Below are positions 1 to 6,091 of a stretch of DNA of 41,765 nt, piece after piece. Source of the DNA: Hyphomicrobiales bacterium (GTDB taxonomy: Bacteria; Pseudomonadota; Alphaproteobacteria; Rhizobiales; Rhizobiaceae); NCBI GenBank assembly GCA_900489925.1, contig UEHQ01000035.1, forward strand, positions 1 to 41,765. The letters are read 5' to 3'. How positions within the stretch are numbered: the first letter of the stretch is position 1; each line of letters starts with the position of its first letter. The notes under the pieces were generated by a model. The model did no database searches, was not told where the DNA came from, and worked only from the letters and a program-made list of their open reading frames with translations. A program made the position numbers and the translations under genes.

Positions 1-1
1 A

Positions 2-397
2 CAGAACCCTCCAGATTCAATACCTGAAGGCGGCGTGATTCAGATTGCCAGATGCCCGGTTCAAGCCATTGAAAGCCTGACGCTTTATGATGCGGCGGGT
101 GATGAGGTGACACTACCGCTCACCGGCCACATCCTGGATGGCAGTGCGCGGCCGGCTCGCCTGGTGCTGAGCCAGGCGATAGACTGCACGCGCGGTATCA
201 ACGGCCTGGAGATCGACTTTACCGCGGGCTTCGGCGAGAGCGGCGCCGACGTCCCCGACACGCTGAAGCGCGCCATGCTGATGCACATCGCCCAGATGTT
301 TTCCTTCCGTGGCGCGGTCTCGGCGGAAGACCAGCCGGCGGACATTCCGCCGGGCTATGATCGCCTGATCGCGCCCTTCGTGATGCGGAGATTGTGA
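2..397 (+). CDS. Head-tail connector protein (phiE125 gp8 / GTA g6-like), 5'-truncated
   Basis: Head-tail connector of a siphovirus-like or GTA particle, forming a ring between portal and tail. The frame is open to the left window edge, so the true start lies outside; the GTG at position 35 is in frame but falls inside the conserved part. The segment ARCPVQAIESLTLYDAAGDE and the C-terminal block (YDRLIAPFVMRRL) are typical of the C-terminal half of the phiE125 gp8 family, whose members are usually near 190 residues. The stop overlaps the next gene start in a TGATG junction, so translation is coupled. Synteny with the following g7-g15 homologues supports the call. Confidence 0.8.
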   Translation, partial: QNPPDSIPEGGVIQIARCPVQAIESLTLYDAAGDEVTLPLTGHILDGSARPARLVLSQAIDCTRGINGLEIDFTAGFGESGADVPDTLKRAMLMHIAQMFSFRGAVSAEDQPADIPPGYDRLIAPFVMRRL

Positions 398-732
398 TGC
401 GCTCGGTGTTTTTCGATCCCGGCCAGATGACGGCACGGCTCGAACTGGAAGCGCCGGAGGCAACCCCGGACGGACAGGGCGGCGCCACGGTCTCCTTCAT
501 CGCGGTCGCGTCGCTATGGGCGCGCATCGAGCCCGTCAGCGAGATCCGGCAGGAGCAGGCGAGCGCTGATGTGTTCACCCTGACCCACCGCATCTGGCTC
601 CGGTTTCGAAGCGATATCACGGCCGGCATGCGGCTGCGCAAGGGCGAGCGGGCCTTCGTGATCGGTGCCTGGCGTGACCCGGATGAGAGGGGCAACTACG
701 TCGTCTGCCTCTGCGAGGAGGAGAGCCAATGA
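397..732 (+). CDS. Head closure / head-tail adaptor protein (GTA g7-like)
   Basis: Small adaptor of about 111 residues that closes the head after DNA packaging and joins it to the tail. The ATG at 397 overlaps the stop of the previous gene; a GTG one codon upstream is also possible. The sequence has the pattern of the phage head-tail adaptor family: an N-terminal beta segment (DPGQMTARLELEAPE), a central VASLWARIEPVSE block and a HRIWLRFRSDI strand. The stop overlaps the next possible start by an ATGA junction. Position directly after the connector agrees with RcGTA order. Confidence 0.82.
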   Translation: MRSVFFDPGQMTARLELEAPEATPDGQGGATVSFIAVASLWARIEPVSEIRQEQASADVFTLTHRIWLRFRSDITAGMRLRKGERAFVIGAWRDPDERGNYVVCLCEEESQ

Positions 733-857
733 CGGAACCGCGAGCGTCGCTGGCCATCACTCTCCAGGACCTGGCGGCGGCATTGCTGGCGCTGATGCGC
801 CGTTGCGAGAGCAAGACGGGCCCGAAGGGAGCCGAGACGGATGAGCGCTGCCAATGA
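729..857 (+). CDS. Small hypothetical protein between g7 and g8
   Basis: A 42-residue frame that starts with an ATGA overlap on the g7 stop and ends 17 bases inside the g8 gene. It has a hydrophobic central helix (LQDLAAALLALMRR) followed by a charged tail. I do not recognise it. The tight packing between two coupled genes supports translation, but it may only be a linker that keeps ribosomes moving from g7 to g8. It has no separate Shine-Dalgarno sequence that I can see. Confidence 0.4.
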   Translation: MTEPRASLAITLQDLAAALLALMRRCESKTGPKGAETDERCQ

Positions 858-1248
858 ACTGCTGACGGCGATCCACACGCTGCTCAGCGAGGATGCCGAA
901 TTGACTGGCCTGATCGGGCCGGATGCCGTTCTCGACAGGCTGGTCGCGGGCAGGAAGCTACCCTGCCTTGTCGTTGGCGAGCTGACCAGCAACGACTACT
1001 CGACCTCGACAGAGGAGGGCGAAGAGCATCTGCTGGCATTGGAAATCTGGTCGGACGCAGCAGGGCGCAGGCAGGTTCAGACAATCGTCGAGAGGCTCCA
1101 TGCCTTGCTGCAGGACGCCGCGCTTGGTCTCGCCACCCATCACTTGGTCGGCGTGCGGCATCTGGCAACGCGCACGCGTCGTGAACCGAAGACCAGGCTG
1201 CATATAGCGGAGATGCGGTTCAGGGCGGTGACGGAACCGGCTGCGTGA
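841..1248 (+). CDS. Tail terminator protein, DUF3168 family (GTA g8-like)
   Basis: DUF3168 proteins form the ring that ends tail tube growth and docks it to the head. The 135-residue product has the family pattern: an N-terminal helix (ELLTAIHTLLSEDAELTGLIG), a short strand after the VLDRL segment, the LPCLVVGE strand and a long helix with RLHALLQDAAL. The start overlaps the small upstream frame and is preceded by GGGAGCCGAG. Its last 29 bases overlap, tail to tail, the end of an MFS transporter gene on the other strand, which separates this gene from g9. Confidence 0.82.
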   Translation: MSAANELLTAIHTLLSEDAELTGLIGPDAVLDRLVAGRKLPCLVVGELTSNDYSTSTEEGEEHLLALEIWSDAAGRRQVQTIVERLHALLQDAALGLATHHLVGVRHLATRTRREPKTRLHIAEMRFRAVTEPAA

Positions 1249-2437
1249 CGCCGCGCACCAGCGCCATCAGCATCAGCACGAACCCGAGCGACAGAACCGC
1301 CAGCACAGCGCAGGTGGCGATCGCCATGCCAGCGCCCGCGCGGTCCAGGATCGCGGTGAAGACGACGGGCGCGACCGCATTGGCGAGATTCTGAGGCAGA
1401 GAGAGGCGGGCGGATTGCAGGCCATAGTCGCGAGGTGAGAACAGCGCCAGCGGCAGCAATGCGCGGGCGACGGTCATGACGCCGGAGCCGAAGCCGTAGA
1501 GCAGGATGAAGGCGACCAGCAGCGGCGTCGAAGGCGGCAGAACGATCATCATCAGGAAGCTGAGCACCATGAGGCTGACGCCCATGGCTGCGCTGAGGAT
1601 CGGATTGCCGCGTTTGCCGAGCAGCATGTCCATGAAGCGGGCAGAAATGCCGATGACGCCGCGCGCCGAGCCGAGTTGGATGGCGAGCGCTGGCGAAGCA
1701 CCGGACTGGCGAAAGATCTCGAGCAGCGACGGCGAGACGCCGAAGGTGACGAAGGTCGAGATCGTCGTCGCCGCCGCGATCAGCAGGAACGCCCTGCGCT
1801 GCTTTGCCGGCGAGAGCGGCAACGGCGCCGTATGCGCGGCGGCGCCCTCGGTGTGGCTGACGATCGGCGTTGGCAGCGCGAAGAGGTGCAGCGGAAGGCA
1901 GATGCAGAACTGCAGGGCCGCGCAGATCAGGAAGGTAGATCGCCAGCCGAGGGCATCGTTCAGGAGGCTGAGGACAGGCCAGAAGATTGCGCTCGAAAGC
2001 CCGGTGAACAGCATCAGGATCGCGATCACGCGTTTGCTGTTCGGCCCTTCGCGTTCCACGACGGCAGTATAGGCGGGCGCCGACAGGCCGAGTGCCCCGC
2101 CACCCCCTATGAGGATCCAGGCGAGCACGTAGAGAACGATGCCATTGGCTGCGGCAAGGAGGGCGAGACCGGCGGCAAAGACCAGCGACGCAGCGGCAAG
2201 CACGCGCGCCGCCCCGTAGCGCCCGAGCCAGCGGCCCGTGGTCGGGCCCATGAGCGCGCTGATGATCATCATCACGGTCAGTCCGCCAAAGACGACCTCG
2301 TTTGCAAGCCCGAGGTCCGGCGCGATGACGCGACCCATGACGCCCAGCATGTCGAAGCTGGTGCCCCAGCCGATCAGCTGTGTGACGGCAAGAACGGCGA
2401 CGGTGCGGGCTGTGCGCGGGGAGAATGATCGGGACAT
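1220..2437 (-). CDS. MFS transporter embedded in the GTA-like cluster
   Basis: Inner-membrane major facilitator permease of 405 residues with about twelve hydrophobic helices. The first helices (TVAVLAVTQLIGWGTSFDML) are followed by the loop GPTTGRWLGRYGAARVL, a typical MFS motif-A-like loop between helices 2 and 3. The substrate cannot be told. I chose the ATG at 2437 (MSRSFSPRTA) because the longer frame adds a polar stretch with no family character. The gene lies on the opposite strand between the g8 and g9 homologues and overlaps the g8 end by 29 bases. It is not a phage structural gene and looks like cargo. No good ribosome binding site is visible upstream. Confidence 0.85.
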   Translation of the reverse strand: MSRSFSPRTARTVAVLAVTQLIGWGTSFDMLGVMGRVIAPDLGLANEVVFGGLTVMMIISALMGPTTGRWLGRYGAARVLAAASLVFAAGLALLAAANGIVLYVLAWILIGGGGALGLSAPAYTAVVEREGPNSKRVIAILMLFTGLSSAIFWPVLSLLNDALGWRSTFLICAALQFCICLPLHLFALPTPIVSHTEGAAAHTAPLPLSPAKQRRAFLLIAAATTISTFVTFGVSPSLLEIFRQSGASPALAIQLGSARGVIGISARFMDMLLGKRGNPILSAAMGVSLMVLSFLMMIVLPPSTPLLVAFILLYGFGSGVMTVARALLPLALFSPRDYGLQSARLSLPQNLANAVAPVVFTAILDRAGAGMAIATCAVLAVLSLGFVLMLMALVRGVTQPVPSPP

Positions 2438-2536
2438 CGGGCGGGATGCCTTGGGGAATTGAGACGTCGGACGGGAATTCGACCGGTCGTACCAGCTTCG
2501 CCGGCCGGTTGAAAGTGACAAGTGAATGACAGTGGC

Positions 2537-2563
2537 AGGCGTCCCAGGGCGCCTTTTTGTTTT
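2537..2563 (+). terminator. Terminator-like hairpin just before g9
   Basis: AGGCG (2537-2541) and CGCCT (2550-2554) pair around an 8-base loop and are followed at once by TTTTGTTTT. This is the layout of an intrinsic terminator for plus-strand transcripts, although the stem is short. It sits only 14 bases upstream of the g9 start codon, so it could attenuate read-through from g6-g8 or mark the edge of the inserted transporter segment. Confidence 0.55.
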
Positions 2564-2577
2564 GAAGGGACAAAGCG

Positions 2578-2985
2578 ATGGTTGCGCAAAAGGGCAAGGA
2601 TCTGCTGCTCAAGATATTCAACGGTACAGCCTTCGAGACGGTGGCAGGCCTCCGCTCGAAACGGCTCGCCTTCAATGCCGAAACCGTCGACGTGACCGAT
2701 GCCGACAGCGTCGGTCGCTGGCGTGAACTGCTGGGCGGCGCCGGTGTGCAGCGTGCATCCGTTTCTGGCGCCGGGATCTTCAAGGATGCCGCCTCCGATG
2801 CGCTGGTACGGAACGCCTTTTTCAATGCGTCGATCCTGAACTGGCAGATCGTCATTCCCGGCTTCGGCAATATCAGCGGGCCGTTCCAGGCGAGCGCTCT
2901 TGAGTATTCAGGCCAGCACAACGGCGAGGTGCTGTTCGAAATGGCGCTGGAATCGGCCGGCGCCATCAGCTTCGAGGCGCTTTGA
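2578..2985 (+). CDS. Major tail tube protein, TP901-1 family (GTA g9-like)
   Basis: Forms the hexameric rings of the tail tube. The 135-residue product starts MVAQKGKDLLLK, the normal opening of TP901-1-type tail proteins, continues with GLRSKRLAFNAETVDVTDAD, and ends with repeated beta strands (EVLFEMALESAGAISFEAL). A GAAGGGA ribosome binding site lies about 10 bases upstream. The stop TGA overlaps the ATG of g10 by one base, so the two are coupled. Length and order match the RcGTA tail gene. Confidence 0.9.
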   Translation: MVAQKGKDLLLKIFNGTAFETVAGLRSKRLAFNAETVDVTDADSVGRWRELLGGAGVQRASVSGAGIFKDAASDALVRNAFFNASILNWQIVIPGFGNISGPFQASALEYSGQHNGEVLFEMALESAGAISFEAL

Positions 2986-3341
2986 TGCGGGCGGCGGGCG
3001 CACGGGCAAATCGGCGGCGCGGCGAGATCGAGGCGATGATCGATGGTGAACGGCGGATTCTCTGCCTGACGCTTGGCGCTCTGGCCGAGCTCGAGACGGC
3101 TTTTGCAGTAGACAGTCTCACGGGTTTGGCGGAACGCTTCGCCGACGGTCGCCTGAGGGCCGCCGACATGATCCGCATCATCGGCGCCGGCCTTCGCGGC
3201 GGCGGCAATCTCTATTCCGACGACGAGGTCGCCCAAGCCGATATTGAAGGCGGCCTAGGCGGCTATGCGGCGATCGTCGGCAGCCTGCTTACCGCCACCT
3301 TTGTCGGCGCGGAGGCGGAGACCGCCGCGCGCCCCCTCTAG
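2985..3341 (+). CDS. GTA family tail assembly protein (g10-like)
   Basis: A 118-residue member of the gene transfer agent g10 family, thought to act as a tail assembly chaperone. The core GALAELETAFAVDSLTGLAE and the later GGGNLYSDDEVAQADIEGGL are typical of this family. The ATG at 2985 overlaps the g9 stop; a TTG one codon earlier is less likely. The gene ends in CGC CCC CTC TAG, where a run of five C residues precedes the stop. The g10.1 frame continues in the -1 frame across this point without a usual start codon. Confidence 0.85.
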   Translation: MRAAGARANRRRGEIEAMIDGERRILCLTLGALAELETAFAVDSLTGLAERFADGRLRAADMIRIIGAGLRGGGNLYSDDEVAQADIEGGLGGYAAIVGSLLTATFVGAEAETAARPL

Positions 3342-3553
3342 CCGCAGCCGGCATCGAGGCTGAACGTAGCGCCGCGCCATTCCCCTGGGCGCGGGTGCTG
3401 CATGTCGGTCTCTGCCTGCTGCGGCTTCCCCCGGTCGCGTTCTGGGCAATGACACCTCTCGAATTCCACGCAGCCGCAGGCGGATTGGTGCCGCCTGGCA
3501 TCGGAACATCCCGTGCCGATCTGGAAGGGCTGATGACCCGGTTTCCGGATTGA
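3338..3553 (+). CDS. Tail assembly chaperone (GTA g10.1 / rcc01693-like), start uncertain
   Basis: The -1 frame relative to g10 encodes a short product with FPWARVL, LRLPPVAFWAMTPLEF and a final LMTRFPD, the signature of the rcc01693 chaperone family. The frame is open from 3248, but no ATG, GTG or TTG lies between there and the FPW motif. The first standard start, GTG at 3395, would remove that motif. I give 3338 as the point where the frame leaves the g10 stop region. Expression by -1 slippage at the C-run of g10, a rare start codon, or a single-base sequence error are all possible. A known parallel is the programmed frameshift of phage tail chaperone pairs. Confidence 0.6.
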   Translation, partial: LAAAGIEAERSAAPFPWARVLHVGLCLLRLPPVAFWAMTPLEFHAAAGGLVPPGIGTSRADLEGLMTRFPD

Positions 3554-3582
3554 TCCGTAGCGACCCAGAAGAAGGCAGGACA

Positions 3583-4125
3583 ATGGACAGCGAAGAAACG
3601 GATTTTACCACCGCAACAGGGCAGGCGGAGACGCTGCAACGCGCTCTCGATGGTCTGGAGACTCGCTCCCGCTCGTTCGGGGCCGCACTTTCGAGCGCGC
3701 TTCGAAGTGCCGCCGACGGTAGCAAGGGCTTGGACGATATTCTACGCAGTCTCGGCAACCGGCTGACGGATATCGCGCTGTCGGCAGGTCTGAAGCCGCT
3801 GGAGACGATGATCTCGGGGAGTGCTTCGAGCCTGCTCGGCAGTTTCGGCAAGCTTCTGCCATTTGCCGATGGCGGCGTGGTTTCGCAGCCGACCTACTTC
3901 CCGATGGGCAGCGACATGGGGTTGATGGGGGAGGCGGGCAGCGAGGCGATCTTGCCGCTGAAACGCGGGGCTGACGGTTCGCTCGGCGTTGCTGCCGCAG
4001 GGGGCGGCTCGCAGCAGATCATCTTCAACGTCACCGCCGCCGACGCCCAGAGCTTCCAGAAAAGCGAGGCGCAGATTTCCTCGATGCTGGCGCGCACTGC
4101 CATGCGCGGCCAACGCAACTTGTGA
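3583..4125 (+). CDS. Short tape measure protein (GTA g11-like)
   Basis: Tape measure proteins set tail length and sit inside the tube. This one is only 180 residues, close to the short RcGTA version and far below the usual phage size of 600 or more. The start ATG at 3583 follows an AAGGCAGGA ribosome binding site; a TTG upstream at 3550 is less likely. An N-terminal helical half (LQRALDGLETRSRSFGAALS) leads to a glycine-rich C-terminal part with FADGGVVSQPTYFPMG and MGEAGSEAILPL, motifs shared by many lambda-type tape measures. Confidence 0.85.
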   Translation: MDSEETDFTTATGQAETLQRALDGLETRSRSFGAALSSALRSAADGSKGLDDILRSLGNRLTDIALSAGLKPLETMISGSASSLLGSFGKLLPFADGGVVSQPTYFPMGSDMGLMGEAGSEAILPLKRGADGSLGVAAAGGGSQQIIFNVTAADAQSFQKSEAQISSMLARTAMRGQRNL

Positions 4126-4131
4126 GGTGCC

Positions 4132-4773
4132 ATGACAAGCGGGTTTCATGATGTGCGCTTTCCGCTACGCCTGTCGCTTTCGACCAGCGGCGGGCCGGTG
4201 CGACGCACCGATATCGTCAATCTGTCCAATGGGCGAGAGAGCCGCAACAGCCGATGGCGCGATGCGCGGCGAAGCTATGACGCCGGCTCGGGCCTGCGCT
4301 CGGTGGCGGATCTCTACGAGGTGCTGGAGTTTTTCGAAGCGCGCAGTGGCGAGCTCTACGGCTTCCGGTTCCGCGATCCGATCGACTGGTCATCGTCTAG
4401 GCCCGGCATTCCGGCAACGCCGATCGACCAGCGGTTGGGCACGGGCGACGGGCTGACGGCAACATTTCAGCTCATCAAGACCTATGGCGACGCGGCGGGT
4501 GGTAGCATCCGACGGATCGTCAAGCCGGCGGAAGGTACCGTCGCCGTAGCGCTGGACGGGGTGCCTGTGCCCGGCGCGGCCTTCGACTGCGATACGGCAA
4601 CGGGGACCATCACATTTGCCGCCGGTCATGTTCCTGCGCCGGGCTCGTCGATAACCGCCGGCTTCGAGTTCGACGTACCCGTGCGTTTCGGCACCGGCCG
4701 GATCGAGGTCAACCTGTCCGCGTTCAATGCCGGGCGGATTCCAACCATACCGCTGACGGAGATCGCGCCATGA
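4132..4773 (+). CDS. Distal tail protein, DUF2460 / TIGR02217 (GTA g12-like)
   Basis: Distal tail (Dit-like) protein connecting tube and baseplate. The 213-residue product shows the DUF2460 pattern: FHDVRFPLRLSLSTSGGPVR near the start, then RRTDIVNLSNGRESRN, the block LYEVLEFFEARSGELYGFRF and RDPIDWSS, and near the end FDVPVRF and PLTEI. It starts six bases after the g11 stop and ends with an ATGA overlap onto g13. Confidence 0.9.
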   Translation: MTSGFHDVRFPLRLSLSTSGGPVRRTDIVNLSNGRESRNSRWRDARRSYDAGSGLRSVADLYEVLEFFEARSGELYGFRFRDPIDWSSSRPGIPATPIDQRLGTGDGLTATFQLIKTYGDAAGGSIRRIVKPAEGTVAVALDGVPVPGAAFDCDTATGTITFAAGHVPAPGSSITAGFEFDVPVRFGTGRIEVNLSAFNAGRIPTIPLTEIAP

Positions 4774-5660
4774 GAACGATCCCCCCAGCGCTGAAAGCGC
4801 ATCTGGATGGAGACGCCACGACCGTCTGTCACGCCTGGCGCGTGATCCGCCGCGATGGCGTCGTGTTGGGTTTCACCGAGCACGACAACGACATCGCCTT
4901 TGATGGCACGACCTTTCTCGCTGCGAGCGGATTTTCCGCAAGCGCGGCGGAGGAAGAGGTTGGCCTGCCGGCCGCGACCAGCGAGGTCTCCGGCGGCTTC
5001 TCCAGCGCGGCAATCACCGAGGACGATCTGGAGCGGGGACGCTATGACGGCGCCCGTGTCGAGGTGTTCCTCGTCAACTGGGCGTTGGCCGAACAGCACA
5101 TGATGCTCAAGGTGCAGGAAATCGGCGAGGTGACCCGCGACGCTGGCCGCTTCCAGGCCGAGCTTCGCAGCTTCGCCAGCCGCCTGAACGAGCCGCAGGG
5201 GCGCGTCTATGGGCGTCGTTGCGACGCTGCGGTCGGTGATAACAGGTGCGGCGTGGATCTGTCGCTGCCGCAGTTTCGTGCGGATGGCGTCGTCGTGTCG
5301 GTGCCGGATGCGAGTCGCTTGCTTCTGTCGGGTGTCAGGTCTGTTGACGACGGCTTCTTCCGTCTGGGAACGGCGACGTTTGTTGACGGCGAGAACCAGG
5401 GGCAGCGTTTCGATATAGACGCGCATGTGTGGGTTGGCGACCTGATGGAGGTCACGCTCTGGCTGCCGCTCGACCGCGCGCCTTCTCCAGGCGATCGCCT
5501 CGTATTGGCGGCAGGCTGCGACAAGTCCTTCGCCACCTGCCGAAGAAAGTTCTCCAACCGTCTGAATTTTCAAGGTTTTCCACACATGCCGGGTGCCGAT
5601 TTTGCCTACACCTACGCCGACGGCGAAAGCGTCCACGATGGGAAGGCGCTGTTCAAATGA
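4770..5660 (+). CDS. Tail hub protein, DUF2163 (GTA g13-like)
   Basis: Baseplate hub subunit of 296 residues. The N-terminal DUF2163 domain (about 1-165) has RVIRRDGVVLGFTEHDNDI; the C-terminal domain has FSNRLNFQGFPHMPG, found at the end of this family. Four cysteines in two close pairs (C151/C160 and C250/C257) match the cysteine set that I recall holding an iron-sulfur cluster in the RcGTA hub structure. The start overlaps the g12 stop in ATGA and the stop overlaps the g14 ATG, so g12, g13 and g14 are translationally coupled. Confidence 0.9.
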   Translation: MRTIPPALKAHLDGDATTVCHAWRVIRRDGVVLGFTEHDNDIAFDGTTFLAASGFSASAAEEEVGLPAATSEVSGGFSSAAITEDDLERGRYDGARVEVFLVNWALAEQHMMLKVQEIGEVTRDAGRFQAELRSFASRLNEPQGRVYGRRCDAAVGDNRCGVDLSLPQFRADGVVVSVPDASRLLLSGVRSVDDGFFRLGTATFVDGENQGQRFDIDAHVWVGDLMEVTLWLPLDRAPSPGDRLVLAAGCDKSFATCRRKFSNRLNFQGFPHMPGADFAYTYADGESVHDGKALFK

Positions 5661-6091
5661 TGACGACGGCAGAACGGGTGCTCGCCTTTGCCGAAGGTTG
5701 GATCGGCACGCCATACCGGCATCAGGCGTCGCTCAAGGGGGTGGGGTGCGATTGCCTGGGGCTGATCCGCGGGATCTGGCGCGAGCTTTATGGCGAAGAG
5801 CCCGAAGTGCCGCGCCCCTACGCGCCTGACTGGGCCGAACGCAGCGGCGAAGATCGATTGATGAACGCGGCGTACCGTCATTTCGACGCGCCGCTATCGC
5901 TTGCCGAAGCGCTGCCCGGCGATCTGCTGCTTTTCCGCTGGCGGCCCGATGTGGCTGCCAAGCATGCCGGCATTCTGGCCGATGACCGGCACTTCATCCA
6001 CGCCTACGAGCAGGCGGCGGTAATCTCCTCGCCCCTCGTGCCGAGCTGGCGCCGTCGTGTCGCGGCCGTGTTTCGGTTTCCGGAGAAATAG
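5657..6091 (+). CDS. NlpC/P60 cell-wall peptidase of the tail (GTA g14-like)
   Basis: Tail-tip peptidase of 144 residues, likely cutting peptidoglycan cross-links when the particle injects DNA. The catalytic motif GVGCDCLGLIRGIW contains the active Cys (C33, second of two), and KHAGIL (H103) plus HFIHAY supply the His region of the NlpC/P60 fold. Two ATG codons in a row begin the gene, the first overlapping the g13 stop. The stop TAG abuts the ATG of g15 with no spacer. Confidence 0.9.
   Translation: MMTTAERVLAFAEGWIGTPYRHQASLKGVGCDCLGLIRGIWRELYGEEPEVPRPYAPDWAERSGEDRLMNAAYRHFDAPLSLAEALPGDLLLFRWRPDVAAKHAGILADDRHFIHAYEQAAVISSPLVPSWRRRVAAVFRFPEK

Noticed and set aside
1140..3236. 698-codon open frame on the minus strand
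   Set aside because: It runs antisense through g8, the MFS gene, g9 and g10 in a different frame; its Arg/Pro-rich translation is typical of a GC-rich shadow frame.
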